Assembly: GCA_029265405.1 (NCBI GenBank) | Contig: JAJUJI010000006.1 | Coordinates: 62,001-126,000, forward strand | Origin: Clostridiales bacterium | GTDB taxonomy: Bacteria; Bacillota; Clostridia; Oscillospirales; Oscillospiraceae | Length of the DNA stretch: 64,000 nucleotides | Direction of reading: 5' to 3' | Shown: positions 26,763 to 36,171 of the stretch, piece after piece | Layout of the letters: every line of letters starts with the position of its first letter | Position numbering within the stretch: the first letter of the stretch is position 1 | Translations under genes and position numbers: made by a program | The notes under the pieces: model-generated | Seen by the model: only the letters and a program-made list of their open reading frames with translations | What the model was told of the DNA's origin: nothing | The model's database searches: none

Positions 26763-27428
26763 ATGAAAAAAACGATGCGCTACGCCGTCTGCCTTGTTCT
26801 CGGCGCCGCACTCGGGATAGGCTGCTTTTTGTTGGCCGGCCTTTTTACCGGGGGAGAAAACGCGCATGAGGCCCTGAGCGGCAAGCGTGAGGATATCGCC
26901 GCCATCGCCGTGCCGAACGAGGGCGGCTATTCCAACAGCGACCTGGTGCGGCTTGCATATTCCGTGGTCCTGTGCCTGCGGGAAGCGGATTACGAAACGC
27001 TTTCGGGGCTGGTTAATCCGGATTACGGACTTGTCCTTTCACCATATGCCAATGTCAATCTCGGTTCCGCCCGGTGCCTGACTCCGGAGCAGGTGGTGGA
27101 CATAGGCAGGGACAGGGAGGTCTATGTTTGGGGCACCGAGGACGGCACGGGAGAGCCCATTCAAATGACCCCGGAGGAATATTTTGCCGCCTATGTCTAC
27201 GATGCCGACTACTATGGCGCGCCTGTCATAACTGTCAACCGCATAGCAAAATCCGGAAATTCGCTGGAAAACGTCCAGACTGTGTTCCCCGAAGGCCTTT
27301 TTGTGGATTTCTACATGCCGCCGTCCGAGGAGGGCGGGCTGGACTGGAGGCTGCTTCGCCTGGTCTTCGAGGACTGCGGGGGGGGGCTGAAGCTAAGCGC
27401 GCTTATCCACAGCCAGTATACGGTTTGA
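26763..27428 (+). CDS. Membrane-anchored protein of unknown function
   Basis: A 221-residue protein with one N-terminal transmembrane or signal segment (about residues 7-28, ending before GGENAHEAL). The extracytoplasmic part contains LREADYETLSGLVNPDYGL and LSPYANVNLG, a pattern I associate with small clostridial surface proteins that measure 'hydration' or wall state, but no function is established. The cysteine at 21 lies inside the hydrophobic segment without a clear lipobox. GAGG lies before the ATG. It diverges from the phosphorylase and converges on rubrerythrin. Confidence 0.65.
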   Translation: MKKTMRYAVCLVLGAALGIGCFLLAGLFTGGENAHEALSGKREDIAAIAVPNEGGYSNSDLVRLAYSVVLCLREADYETLSGLVNPDYGLVLSPYANVNLGSARCLTPEQVVDIGRDREVYVWGTEDGTGEPIQMTPEEYFAAYVYDADYYGAPVITVNRIAKSGNSLENVQTVFPEGLFVDFYMPPSEEGGLDWRLLRLVFEDCGGGLKLSALIHSQYTV

Positions 27429-27499
27429 TTTTTCGGGCTGACGCGGGCCGCTTCGGCGCCGCGTCGGCCGGGGCCTGCCCGCATGTGCGGCGCTTTTGC

Positions 27500-28036
27500 T
27501 TAATAGGCCTTTACATATAGCTGGAAGTACGCCTTGGGATGGTCGCAGACGGGGCAGGCTTCCGGAGCCTTGTCGCCGGTATGGATGTGCCCGCAGTTGC
27601 GGCATATCCATATTTTTTCCGCGTCCCTGCTGAATACGGCGCCCTTCCTCACGTTATCAAGAAGCGCCAGATATCTTTCCTCGTGCCGCTTTTCGATGGC
27701 GGCGACGCCCCTGAACAGGCGGGCTATGTCGTCAAAGCCCTCGGCCTCCGCCACCTCGGCGTATTCTCTGTACATCTCTGTCCATTCGTAGTTTTCGCCG
27801 GCCGCGGCGTCCTTAAGGTTTTCTTCGGTCGTACCGATGCCGTGCGCGAGCTTGAACCATATTTTTGCGTGCTCCTTTTCGTTTCCGGCGGTTTCCTCAA
27901 AAAAGGCGGCGATCTGCTCATAGCCGTCCTTTCTGGCCTTGCTGGCGTAATAATCGTATTTGTTCCTCGCCTGGGACTCGCCTGCAAACGCGCTGAGCAG
28001 ATTGGCTTCTGTTTTGCTTCCCTTTAATTCCGGCAT
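27500..28036 (-). CDS. rbr: Rubrerythrin
   Basis: A 178-residue peroxide-reducing protein. The N-terminal ferritin-like diiron domain has [32 protein letters not shown] and [15 protein letters not shown] providing glutamate and histidine ligands. The C-terminal rubredoxin domain has [21 protein letters not shown] with four iron-binding cysteines. It is typical of anaerobes, detoxifying hydrogen peroxide using NADH via other redox proteins. It is a single gene with its own likely promoter. Confidence 0.96.
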   Translation of the reverse strand: MPELKGSKTEANLLSAFAGESQARNKYDYYASKARKDGYEQIAAFFEETAGNEKEHAKIWFKLAHGIGTTEENLKDAAAGENYEWTEMYREYAEVAEAEGFDDIARLFRGVAAIEKRHEERYLALLDNVRKGAVFSRDAEKIWICRNCGHIHTGDKAPEACPVCDHPKAYFQLYVKAY

Positions 28037-28069
28037 AACTGCACTCCCTTAATCGATTTATTCGCCATT

Positions 28070-28097
28070 ATTATATACGAAAATCCCAATTTTTCAT
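28070..28097 (-). promoter_or_regulatory. Candidate rubrerythrin promoter
   Basis: On the minus strand TATAAT (28075-28070) lies 33 bases before the rubrerythrin start, with ATGAAA 16 bases upstream as a partial -35 (four of six). No obvious PerR box was confirmed. Confidence 0.45.
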
Positions 28098-28111
28098 AGT
28101 ACCGCGCGTGC

Positions 28112-28152
28112 AAAAAAAGGGCCGCAACGAAGCTTAGCCTTCGTTGCGGCCC
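28112..28152 (-). terminator. Intrinsic terminator of ribU
   Basis: GGGCCGCAACGAAG (28119-28132) and CTTCGTTGCGGCCC (28139-28152) form a perfect 14-bp stem with a six-base loop. On the minus strand seven T residues follow. It lies 16 bases past the ribU stop. Confidence 0.93.
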
Positions 28153-28167
28153 TTCGGCTCCTGGCCG

Positions 28168-28821
28168 TCATATTATGCCTATGAAGGCCAGGAGCAGCAT
28201 GATGCAGGTTACAAGCAATACGGCGGCGAAAATTGCCACGCCGTAGTTGAATTTGCGCTTGGCGGTTCCGCTGGCGCCGCTTTCCGGAAGCAGCTTAGCC
28301 TTGTGCAGCGCCGCCGAAAGCGGCTTGTAGAGCAGCAGGGCGAGAGCCATGTTGAGCGCCCCCTTGAGCAGGTTGAAGGGAAGCAGCAGGGGAATTATCA
28401 TGGGGACGACGTCTGCCCTGGTCACGCCCTGCATGTAGAAAGGAAGTATCAGCCAGTTCCAGAGGAGCATTATTGCCGTCATTGCAAGAACGCCCGACAC
28501 AAGGCCTATAATGGCGTTTTTAATGGTGCGGTGTCTTGTGTATATAAGCGCCGCCGTACAGGCAAAGGATATGGAGGCCAGCGCGTTCATCAGGAAGCCT
28601 ATGGGGCCTGTGGTGCTGACGGTTATCATTTCAAGAAAAGCAACAACGACTGAAATTACGAGCGCCGCCACGGGCCCCAGCATGAAGCCCGCTATTGCTA
28701 TTATGGTGGTTTTGGGATCCATGGTCAGAAAGGACACCGGGATGCGGATAAAAAATACGGCCAGGTAGGCTATCGCGGTCATCAAGGCCAGAACGGTAAG
28801 CTTTTTTGTTTTGACAGACAT
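28168..28821 (-). CDS. ribU: Riboflavin ECF transporter S component RibU
   Basis: A 217-residue integral membrane substrate-binding subunit of an ECF-type vitamin transporter with about six hydrophobic segments. The opening KKLTVLALMTAIAYLAVFF and FLMNALASISFACTAALIY fit the S-component fold. The identification as riboflavin-specific rests mainly on the FMN riboswitch and terminator immediately upstream. The ATPase and T subunits (EcfA, EcfT) are not in this window, as expected for the shared-module type. Confidence 0.9.
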   Translation of the reverse strand: MSVKTKKLTVLALMTAIAYLAVFFIRIPVSFLTMDPKTTIIAIAGFMLGPVAALVISVVVAFLEMITVSTTGPIGFLMNALASISFACTAALIYTRHRTIKNAIIGLVSGVLAMTAIMLLWNWLILPFYMQGVTRADVVPMIIPLLLPFNLLKGALNMALALLLYKPLSAALHKAKLLPESGASGTAKRKFNYGVAIFAAVLLVTCIMLLLAFIGII

Positions 28822-28854
28822 TTATGTAACCTCGCTTTTTAAAATAGTATAAAT

Positions 28855-28882
28855 AAAAAACCCGAAGACGCCAGTCTTCGGG
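28855..28882 (-). terminator. FMN riboswitch expression-platform terminator
   Basis: CCCGAAGAC-GCCA-GTCTTCGGG at 28861-28882, followed on the minus strand by TTTTTTATTT, sits between the FMN aptamer and the ribU start. It would stop transcription when FMN is bound. Confidence 0.93.
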
Positions 28883-28954
28883 TATAAATGGTATAGAAAC
28901 AGACATATGATAACGCCGACGCCAGCCGGCACGATATGCCGGGCGCGCGCTATA

Positions 28955-29085
28955 GCTGCCTTCTCCCATCCAGACTTTACTGTCGGTATCGGAATTCAAC
29001 CGATTCAACCCAAACGCGCCGACCAGGCGCAAGGGCTCGCGGACTTTACCGCCGGTGGGGAATTGCACCCCGCCCCGAAGACAGC
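28955..29085 (-). promoter_or_regulatory. FMN riboswitch (RFN element)
   Basis: Read on the minus strand, the aptamer has the conserved blocks CTTCGGGGCGGGGTG, AATTCCCCACCGGCGGT, AGTCCGCGAGC, GAATTCCGATACCGACAGT and GTCTGGATGGGAGAAGG in the right order, closed by GCTG/CAGC pairing. Start and end were set from those closing bases. It controls ribU through the terminator at 28855-28882. Confidence 0.97.
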
Positions 29086-29089
29086 TTCC

Positions 29090-29118
29090 ATTATAGAAAC
29101 CATGTATGGATTTGTCAA
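29090..29118 (-). promoter_or_regulatory. Consensus promoter of the ribU riboswitch transcript
   Basis: On the minus strand TTGACA (29118-29113) and TATAAT (29095-29090) are separated by exactly 17 bases. The start point would fall at about 29083, right at the aptamer's 5' end. Confidence 0.92.
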
Positions 29119-29375
29119 TACCTCTGAGCCTGAAAAGCTGAAAATGCATAAAAAGATATTAATTAACAAAGATATTTAGGGCCGCCTTGACGGGAGCCGG
29201 CGAATGTTTTTTCAGCGTCCGCGCCCGCGTTGAGTCTAAAGCGGCCGCAAGGCGCATAGATTAGAGCGTAAAACCGCGCCCGGCGGCTTTAGCCCGCGCG
29301 CATGCGCGGAGGGAAGCCCCGGCCGCAACGCGGAGCGGATATGCTCTCATTTTTGTGATTACGGGAGGATCAAGC

Positions 29376-29603
29376 ATGAAATACCCATACGATTTCAACG
29401 AGGACGGAGAGCTCAGCGCTTACGAATATGCCCTTTTTATGGACGAAATGGAGCGGGAGGAAAGGGAGATGAAACGGCGGAGGGGTTTTTCCCCGATGAG
29501 CGACGATGAAGACGATCCCTTCAGGCGCTTTGACGGCGACGACTGCGACGACGAGGATTATGCCGACGACGATTATGACGACGACGAGGATTGGGACCTG
29601 TGA
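29376..29603 (+). CDS. Small acidic protein with an EF-hand-like loop
   Basis: A 75-residue very acidic protein. Its N-terminus holds DFNEDGELSAYE (residues 6-17), matching the D-x-[DN]-x-D-G-x(5)-E pattern of calcium-binding EF-hand or dockerin loops. The middle has an EREEREMKRRR charged helix and the C-terminal 25 residues are almost entirely Asp/Glu with a few aromatics. GGGAGG seven bases before ATG 29376 is a good ribosome site, so it is probably expressed. I do not recognise a family. Calcium binding is inference from the loop. Confidence 0.65.
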   Translation: MKYPYDFNEDGELSAYEYALFMDEMEREEREMKRRRGFSPMSDDEDDPFRRFDGDDCDDEDYADDDYDDDEDWDL

Positions 29604-29815
29604 GCGAGGCGGGGGAGCGGCGGGAAGGCGGCTCCCCCGCGCCGCAAAAAGCGATAAAGCAAGCTGAGATATTGCGGTTTTTTGTGGGACATGCTAATAT
29701 TGTTACATGCCTGCCGCCGCTGTGAAGCGGCGGCTATGCGCGGCCCTGCCGCTTCCGGCGACGGCGGCAAGGGTTCCCAGCGGTATTTTTGGCGCCGGAG
29801 AAACGGAGGCGGCAG

Positions 29816-30529
29816 ATGTCTTTCCTGAAAGAACTAAATCCGGGGCTTGCCGTCGATATCGCGATTTGCCTGATAATACTTTTCAAGCTGCTGCAGGGCA
29901 GGTCGGAGGGCGCGGTAAGGAAGCTCGGCAGGTTCGCGGCCCTGCTGTGCGCCGTATTCGGCGCGCAATACATAAAAGACGCCTTTTCCAGGACTCTGGC
30001 GGACAGATTCGTTCAGCCCTTCATATATAAAAAGCTGGCCGAGCAGCTTGACAAGCTGGGCCTTGCCGACGCGGTCGAGAGCCTGACGGCCTTATTCGAC
30101 ACTGTCAAGCTGCCGCAATTTTTGCGCCATTCCGTAGCCGACCAGGTCGCCGGGCAGGCCGGCGGGATAAGCCAGTCCGCCGGAACGGCCGTGGCCTCGG
30201 CCTCCTCCATAATAGCCGAGCGCGTCACCGGCCTGGTGCTGCTGATTTTAAGCTTTGCGGCCATTTACATCATAGTCAAGCTTCTGTTCGACGGTCTGCT
30301 GGACCCCGTTTTCAGAAGGCTGCCTCTTGTCAGCCAGGCAAACAGCCTGCTCGGGGCGATTTTCGGCGGAATAAGCGGCGTCCTTATAGCCGGCATATTG
30401 CTTGCCGTTGCCTATAAGCTAGTCCCCTCCCTCTCGGCCGGCGAGAATTCCATATTTTCTCCGAAAACCGTTGATTCCACTTATGTTTTGAAGCTTTACT
30501 TCAGGGCGCTGCCGGGAATCTTTTCATGA
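29816..30529 (+). CDS. CvpA-like membrane protein
   Basis: A 237-residue protein with hydrophobic segments near residues 10-27, 40-52, 135-160 and 180-205. The CvpA-like pattern is VDIAICLIILFKLLQGRSEG with a small-residue-rich membrane core (SLLGAIFGGISGVLIAGIL). CvpA-family proteins are implicated in colicin V secretion and envelope integrity, without a known reaction. ATG 29816 follows GGAGG at six bases; the frame open to 29789 is not used. It converges on typA. Confidence 0.65.
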   Translation: MSFLKELNPGLAVDIAICLIILFKLLQGRSEGAVRKLGRFAALLCAVFGAQYIKDAFSRTLADRFVQPFIYKKLAEQLDKLGLADAVESLTALFDTVKLPQFLRHSVADQVAGQAGGISQSAGTAVASASSIIAERVTGLVLLILSFAAIYIIVKLLFDGLLDPVFRRLPLVSQANSLLGAIFGGISGVLIAGILLAVAYKLVPSLSAGENSIFSPKTVDSTYVLKLYFRALPGIFS

Positions 30530-30544
30530 GCGCATAATAAAACG

Positions 30545-30575
30545 GCGGCGGGCGCGATTGCCCGCCGCTATGCTT
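30545..30575. terminator. Hairpin between convergent cvpA-like gene and typA
   Basis: GCGGCGGGC (30545-30553) and GCCCGCCGC (30560-30568) form a perfect 9-bp stem with a GCGATT loop, then TATGCTTTTT on the plus strand. It probably serves both convergent genes. Confidence 0.75.
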
Positions 30576-30582
30576 TTTGCTC

Positions 30583-32400
30583 CTATTTTGCCTTTTTCTG
30601 GCTTGACGCCTTCATGCGCTGCGAATGGTCAAGAATGCGCTTGCGGAGGCGCAGCGACTTAGGAGTGACCTCCAGCAGCTCGTCGTCGGCCAAAAATTCA
30701 AGGCACTGCTCCAGGCTGAGCAGCTTTGGCGGCGTAAGGCGCAGAGCCTCGTCGCTGCCGGCGGCCCGCATATTAGTAAGCTGCTTCTTCTTGCACACGT
30801 TGACCGCCATGTCCTCGGCCTTGGGTGACACGCCGACTATCATGCCCATATAGACCTTTGTGCCGGGAGTGATGAACATCGCGCCCCTGTCCTGGGCGCC
30901 GAATATGCCGTAGGCCACCGCCTCGCCGGTTTCGAAGGCTATCAGCGAGCCTGTGTTCCTCCGGCTGAGCTCGCCCCTGAAGGGCGCATACCCGTCGAAG
31001 ACGGAAGCCATGATGCCCTCGCCGCGCGTATCCGTAAGGAACTCGCTGCGGTAGCCGAAAAGCCCCCGAGAAGGGACCAAAAAGACCAGCTTCGTCCTGA
31101 CTCCGACCGGCGCCATCTCCAGCAGCTCGCCGCGTCTGGAGCTGAGCTTTTCAATCACGCTTCCCGCATACTGCTCGGGCGCGTCTATCACAACCCTTTC
31201 CATGGGCTCCATAAGCACGCCGTCCTCCAGCTTGTTCAGCACGCGGGGAGGGGAAACCTGAAATTCGTAGCCCTCGCGGCGCATGGTTTCTATCAGTATG
31301 GAAAGGTGCATCTCCCCGCGCCCGGCCACGTTGAAGCTGTCCGTGCTGTCGGTTTCCGAAACGCGCAGCGACACGTCCCTGAGAGTCTCCCGAAACAGCC
31401 GCTCCCTTAGATGGCGGGAGGTGACAAATTTCCCCTCCGTGCCGGCAAAGGGGCTGTCGTTGACCGAAAAGGTCATTTCAATTGTGGGGGCGGAGATTTC
31501 AACAAAGGGCAGGGGCTCAACGCAAAGCGGAGAGCATATGGTGTCGCCTATGTTGATGTCCGCTATGCCGGAAAGGGCTATGATGTCCCCCGCCGAGGAT
31601 TCGGCGACGGGACGGCGGCTCAGCCCGTCGAACACATACAGGCTGACGGCCTTCGCCCTCCTGCTGACGCTCGCATCCGCATAGTTGCAGACGGCGATGT
31701 CCTGGTTTTGCCTGATGACGCCCCGCTCTATCCTTCCTATGGCTATCCGGCCCACGTAGTCGTTGTAGTCCACAGACGAAACCAGCATCTGGAGCGGCGC
31801 GCCGGCGTCCCGCCCCGGAGCGGGGATGTATTCCACTATTGCGTCGAAAAGCGGCTTGAGGCTTGTGCCCTCCTCCTCGGGCGAGACGGACGCGGTGCCT
31901 TTCCTGGCCGAGCAGAACAGCATGGGCGAGTCGAGCTGCTCGTCGGTGGCGTCCAGATCCATGAGAAGCTCCAGCACCTCGTCTATGACCTCGTGTATCC
32001 TCGCGTCCGGCCGGTCTATCTTATTCATTACGACTATGACCCTGTGGCCCAGCTCCAGGGCGCGGCTGAGCACAAAGCGAGTTTGGGGCATGGGCCCCTC
32101 GGCGGCGTCCACAAGCAGCAGCACGCCGTTTACCATTTTTAAAACCCGCTCCACCTCGCCGCCGAAATCCGCGTGTCCGGGAGTATCCACAATGTTTATC
32201 TTCACATCGCCGTAATGTACGGCTGTGTTCTTGGCAAGTATGGTGATGCCGCGCTCCCGTTCAAGATCGCCGGAGTCCATGACCCTTTCCGCAACCGCCT
32301 GGTTCTCGCGGAAAACGCCGCTTTGGCGCAGCATCTCATCCACCAGCGTCGTCTTGCCATGGTCCACGTGGGCTATGATTGCTATATTTCTTATTTCCAT
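30583..32400 (-). CDS. typA: Translational GTPase TypA/BipA
   Basis: A 605-residue ribosome-binding GTPase. G motifs: [17 protein letters not shown] (G1), GITILAKN (G2), [17 protein letters not shown] (G3), [11 protein letters not shown] (G4), CSARKG (G5). An EF-Tu-like domain 2, two EF-G-like domains and the BipA-specific C-terminal domain ([20 protein letters not shown]) complete the normal length. It starts MEIRNIAII. It assists 50S assembly and growth under stress. Confidence 0.97.
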   Translation of the reverse strand: MEIRNIAIIAHVDHGKTTLVDEMLRQSGVFRENQAVAERVMDSGDLERERGITILAKNTAVHYGDVKINIVDTPGHADFGGEVERVLKMVNGVLLLVDAAEGPMPQTRFVLSRALELGHRVIVVMNKIDRPDARIHEVIDEVLELLMDLDATDEQLDSPMLFCSARKGTASVSPEEEGTSLKPLFDAIVEYIPAPGRDAGAPLQMLVSSVDYNDYVGRIAIGRIERGVIRQNQDIAVCNYADASVSRRAKAVSLYVFDGLSRRPVAESSAGDIIALSGIADINIGDTICSPLCVEPLPFVEISAPTIEMTFSVNDSPFAGTEGKFVTSRHLRERLFRETLRDVSLRVSETDSTDSFNVAGRGEMHLSILIETMRREGYEFQVSPPRVLNKLEDGVLMEPMERVVIDAPEQYAGSVIEKLSSRRGELLEMAPVGVRTKLVFLVPSRGLFGYRSEFLTDTRGEGIMASVFDGYAPFRGELSRRNTGSLIAFETGEAVAYGIFGAQDRGAMFITPGTKVYMGMIVGVSPKAEDMAVNVCKKKQLTNMRAAGSDEALRLTPPKLLSLEQCLEFLADDELLEVTPKSLRLRKRILDHSQRMKASSQKKAK

Positions 32401-32694
32401 TGATTGAGACAGTCCTTTCGCCGCTTTCGGGCTTCAATGCGGTTAATATTGGGCTTTGGACGAGCCGGACAGCCCTGCCCGCAAAACGGCCGAAATATTA
32501 TACAGCAGCTTTTCGGCTAAAGCAACCTTATTCCGACGTGCCGCTGTCGCCGTTTTTCAAAATTTATGACTTTTGCACCCGGGCTGCAAGCGACGCGGAC
32601 CGTTCGGGACAAGAGCCCGGCTCTTTCTCGGCGGCGCTCTTATTTGCGCATCGTATATAGTAATAAATTGTTTCTATTTTATTTATGTTTTTTC

Positions 32695-32723
32695 TTGAAA
32701 TAAAACGGCCCGCCTTTTATAAT
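32695..32723 (+). promoter_or_regulatory. Strong promoter of the glutamate-synthase-like gene
   Basis: TTGAAA (32695-32700) and TATAAT (32718-32723) are separated by 17 bases, 76 bases before the ATG at 32799. The rest of the 398-base gap 32401-32798 is AT-rich near the promoter and shows no convincing gene; its small open frames lack ribosome sites. Confidence 0.85.
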
Positions 32724-32798
32724 TAAGTGAAATCTTCGGAGCCGATTTAAATCGACGCCGCATATTAAGCTTTTCAATAAAATGCAAAGGGGTATTTT

Positions 32799-34391
32799 AT
32801 GAATCTTCAAAGACCTAACGGCAATGACGCCACCAGATCGGCCAACCGCTCGAGAGATGTCGTGCCTTCCAGCGGTCTATGCTCGCGCTGCATAGACGGC
32901 TGCCGCGGTAACTGCGAGGTTTTCAAGGCCACGTTCCGCGGCCGCGAGCTGATCTATCCCGGTCCCTTCGGCGATATCACGGCCGGAGGCGACAAGGATT
33001 ACCCGGTAGACTATTCGCATCTCAACATCCAGGGCTATGCCTTGGGAGGCAGGGGGCTTCCCGGAAACGCCGAGGCAAACTCCGACAACGCGCTCTTCCC
33101 TAAGGTGTCAACCGAAACCTCCTACGGCTGGGACAAAAAGGTCAAAATGAGCGTTCCCATATTCACCGGCGCTCTCGGCTCCACCGAGATTGCCCGCAAG
33201 AATTGGGAGCATTTTGCCGTTGGAGCCGCCATTTCGGGCGTCACCATAGTCTGCGGCGAGAATGTCTGCGGCATTGACCCAGCCCTGGAGCTTGACAAAA
33301 ACAACAAGGTAGTCAAGGCTCCCGACATGGACAGGCGCATTGAGGCCTACAAGAGATACTACAACGGCATGGGCGAGATACTCATCCAGATGAACGTTGA
33401 GGATACGCGCCTCGGCGTCGCCGAATACATCATAAACAAGCACGGCATAGACACCATTGAGCTCAAATGGGGCCAGGGCGCCAAGTGCATAGGCGGAGAA
33501 ATCAAGGTCAAGTCCCTTGACAGGGCGCTTGAGCTTCAGCGCCGCGGCTATATCGTGACCCCGGACCCCTCAGACCCCGTCAACCAGGCCGCCTTCAGGT
33601 CCGGAGCCATCAAGGAGTTTGAGCGCCACAGCCGCCTCGGCTTTGTCAGCGAGGAGGGCTTCATGGCGGAGGTGGAGCGCCTGCGCAAGCTGGGCTTCAA
33701 GCGCGTCACTCTCAAGACCGGCGCCTACAGCCTGCGCGAGCTGGCAATGGCTATCAAGTGGTCCTCCAAGGCCCATATAGACCTGCTGACTATTGACGGA
33801 GCCTCCGGCGGCACGGGCATGAGCCCCTGGAGGATGATGGAGGAGTGGGGCATTCCCTCCCTCTACCTGCACTCCGCGGCTTACGAGTTTGCCTCCATAC
33901 TCAGCGCAAAGGGAGAAAGGGTGCCCGACCTGGCCTTTGCCGGCGGCTTCAGCTCCGAGGACGGAGTGTTCAAGGCCCTGGCCCTGGGCGCGCCCTACGT
34001 CAAGGCCGTCTGCATGGGCCGCGCGCTCATGATACCCGGCATGGTGGGCAAGAACATAGCCCAGTGGATAAAGGACGGGGATCTGCCCAAGACCGTCAGC
34101 GAGTTCGGCTCCACCCCCGAGGAGATCTTCGTCTGCTACGAAAAGGTCAAGGACCTTGTCGGCGCTTCGGAAATCGAAAAGATACCGCTTGGCGCGATAG
34201 GCATATACAGCTACGCCGACAAGATAAAGGTCGGCCTGCAGCAGCTCATGGCCGGAGCACGCTGCTTCAGCCTGGATGTCATCACCCGCAGGGAGCTGAT
34301 GTCCCTCACCGAGGAATGCGCAAAGGTCACCGGCATCCCCTATCTGATGGACTGCTACAGGGAAGAGGCTCTGGAAATTTTGAACAAGTAA
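32799..34391 (+). CDS. FMN-binding glutamate synthase family protein
   Basis: A 530-residue protein corresponding to the central FMN/synthase barrel of glutamate synthase (GltB), without the glutamine-amidotransferase domain. The N-terminus has CSRCIDGCRGNCEVF, a possible iron-sulfur or zinc site. IDTIELKWGQGAKCIGGEIK and IDLLTIDGASGGTGMSPWRMM are the FMN and substrate blocks of the family. It is monocistronic, with a strong promoter and terminator, so it is probably well expressed. Archaeal-type GltS-like activity or an unrelated FMN oxidoreductase reaction are both possible. Confidence 0.85.
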   Translation: MNLQRPNGNDATRSANRSRDVVPSSGLCSRCIDGCRGNCEVFKATFRGRELIYPGPFGDITAGGDKDYPVDYSHLNIQGYALGGRGLPGNAEANSDNALFPKVSTETSYGWDKKVKMSVPIFTGALGSTEIARKNWEHFAVGAAISGVTIVCGENVCGIDPALELDKNNKVVKAPDMDRRIEAYKRYYNGMGEILIQMNVEDTRLGVAEYIINKHGIDTIELKWGQGAKCIGGEIKVKSLDRALELQRRGYIVTPDPSDPVNQAAFRSGAIKEFERHSRLGFVSEEGFMAEVERLRKLGFKRVTLKTGAYSLRELAMAIKWSSKAHIDLLTIDGASGGTGMSPWRMMEEWGIPSLYLHSAAYEFASILSAKGERVPDLAFAGGFSSEDGVFKALALGAPYVKAVCMGRALMIPGMVGKNIAQWIKDGDLPKTVSEFGSTPEEIFVCYEKVKDLVGASEIEKIPLGAIGIYSYADKIKVGLQQLMAGARCFSLDVITRRELMSLTEECAKVTGIPYLMDCYREEALEILNK

Positions 34392-34416
34392 GGCCTGCCA
34401 GCTTTAAAGACAAACC

Positions 34417-34458
34417 GCGCCGCATAAACCGTTACGGTTTATGCGGCGCTTGCTTTTT
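34417..34458 (+). terminator. Terminator after the glutamate-synthase-like gene
   Basis: GCGCCGCATAAACCG and CGGTTTATGCGGCGC form a perfect 15-bp stem with a TTA loop, followed by TTGCTTTTT. It lies between convergent genes and may also end the minus-strand plsY transcript. Confidence 0.92.
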
Positions 34459-34476
34459 CGGCGCATCCGCTGGGCT

Positions 34477-35070
34477 TCAACCGCCCTTAGGCCTGAACCT
34501 TTCCTCGGTCCCGTTCAGCAGCCTTTTTATATTGGTCCTGTGCTGGAATACGACAAGAGCAAAAACAAACAGGCCCAGCAGCAGATAGTATATCGAGAAG
34601 CCGCCCAGCATCAATATCGCCGCCGGGTACATTATAGCCGCGGCAATGGAGCATACCGACACAATTTTGCATATAAGGAACACGACAAAAAAAGTCGCCA
34701 CAAGGATAAGAAAGAGCCTCCAGTCCAGCCACAGGCTGGTAGCCGCCCCGACTGTCACGCCCTTACCCCCCTTAAACCCGAAGTAGAGGGGCCAGCAGTG
34801 CCCCAGCAGGCAGCCGACGGCGGCCGCCGCCACTCCGGCCTCCCCGGCCAGCAGGCTTCCCGCCAGCAGCGCGGCGAAGGTTTTCAGCGCGTCGCCCGCG
34901 AAGGTGGCAAGGCCGGCGTTGAGCCCGAACACCCTGGCCACATTGGTAGCCCCCGCGTTGCCGCTGCCCTTTAGCCGCACGTCGGCCTTGAAGCGGCTCC
35001 TTGCCAGCAGGACGCCTACGCTGATGGAGCCCAGCAGATATCCTGCTATAAGCGAAAATATAGCGTTCAA
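34477..35070 (-). CDS. plsY: Glycerol-3-phosphate acyltransferase PlsY
   Basis: A 197-residue five-TM enzyme transferring an acyl group from acyl phosphate to glycerol 3-phosphate, the first step of phospholipid synthesis. The three PlsY loops are visible: GYLLGSISVGVLLAR, RLKGSGNAGATNVARVFG and GHCWPLYFGFKGGKGVTVG. It starts MNAIFSLIAGY. It lies 49 bases after gap on the same strand and may be co-transcribed. Confidence 0.95.
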   Translation of the reverse strand: MNAIFSLIAGYLLGSISVGVLLARSRFKADVRLKGSGNAGATNVARVFGLNAGLATFAGDALKTFAALLAGSLLAGEAGVAAAAVGCLLGHCWPLYFGFKGGKGVTVGAATSLWLDWRLFLILVATFFVVFLICKIVSVCSIAAAIMYPAAILMLGGFSIYYLLLGLFVFALVVFQHRTNIKRLLNGTEERFRPKGG

Positions 35071-35119
35071 TTCCTCTCTTGACCTTTCCCGGCCTCAGCC
35101 TGAAAAGGCCGCGGCCGCA

Positions 35120-36130
35120 TTACCTGTGATCCGTTTCGTATATGTATTTGATGAGCTTGAGCGCCATGCTCGTATAGCCCCACTCGTTGTCGTACCAGGC
35201 AAAAAGCTTTGTAAACCTTTCGTTGATGGAAAGCCCCGCCGTCGCGTCAAATACGCCGCCAACGGTGCTGCCCACAAAGTCCGAAGAAACCACGGGCTCC
35301 TCGGTGTACTCGAAATAGCCCTTCATTTCGTTTTCGGACGCGCGCTTGATCTCGGCGCAAATCTCCTCATAAGAAGCCGGGTTCTTCAGGTTAACCACCA
35401 GATCCACCAGAGATACGTTGACCGTAGGCACCCGAACGGCCACCCCCGTCAGCTTGCCCAGCAGCTCCGGTATTACCTTGCCTACCGCGCTGGCAGCGCC
35501 TGTCGTAGCCGGTATCATATTGGTGGAGGCCGCCCTGCCCATGCGCCACTCGTCCTTGCCCGCCCTTCCGTCCACGGTGTTCTGGGACGAGGTCATGGCG
35601 TGGATGGTGGTCATGATGCCGGCTTCTATGCCGTAGGCGTCGTTTAATATTTTAGCCAGCGGCGCAAGGCAGTTTGTGGTGCAGGAAGCGTTTGAAACTA
35701 CCTTTATCGCTTTGTCGTAGGTCTCGTGATTGACCCCCATGACGAACATCGGCGCGTCCTTGGACGGGGCGGAAATCACGACTTTCTTCGCTCCGCCGGC
35801 CAGGTGCCTTGCCGCGTCGCCTGCCTTGGTATATTTGCCCGTGCTTTCCAGTATATACTCCGCTCCGGCGCTTCCCCAGGGTATTTCTCCGGGATCGTTG
35901 AAGTTGAAAACCCTGATGGCCTTCCCGTCTATTATAAGGCTATCGTCGGTATAGTCAACAGTTCCTTCATATTTTCCATGCACCGAATCGAATTTATACA
36001 GATACGCCAGCTGCTTCGGCGCCTTATGGTCGTTTATCGCGGCAAATTCAAAGCCCTCCATCTGAAGCCCCGCCCTCAGGGCTATCCTTCCGATCCTGCC
36101 GAAGCCGTTGATGCCAACCTTGATGCTCAT
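35120..36130 (-). CDS. gap: Glyceraldehyde-3-phosphate dehydrogenase
   Basis: A 336-residue glycolytic enzyme. [20 protein letters not shown] is the NAD-binding start, [17 protein letters not shown] holds the catalytic cysteine, and [12 protein letters not shown] and [16 protein letters not shown] are standard. The longer open frame to 36415 is dismissed because the true N-terminus is unmistakable; GGGGAGG lies upstream. It stands apart from pgk/tpi and instead sits between an Old Yellow Enzyme and plsY. Confidence 0.96.
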   Translation of the reverse strand: MSIKVGINGFGRIGRIALRAGLQMEGFEFAAINDHKAPKQLAYLYKFDSVHGKYEGTVDYTDDSLIIDGKAIRVFNFNDPGEIPWGSAGAEYILESTGKYTKAGDAARHLAGGAKKVVISAPSKDAPMFVMGVNHETYDKAIKVVSNASCTTNCLAPLAKILNDAYGIEAGIMTTIHAMTSSQNTVDGRAGKDEWRMGRAASTNMIPATTGAASAVGKVIPELLGKLTGVAVRVPTVNVSLVDLVVNLKNPASYEEICAEIKRASENEMKGYFEYTEEPVVSSDFVGSTVGGVFDATAGLSINERFTKLFAWYDNEWGYTSMALKLIKYIYETDHR

Positions 36131-36171
36131 AAAAGCCGATTGCCTCCCCGAATTGAATATTAAATAATGAT

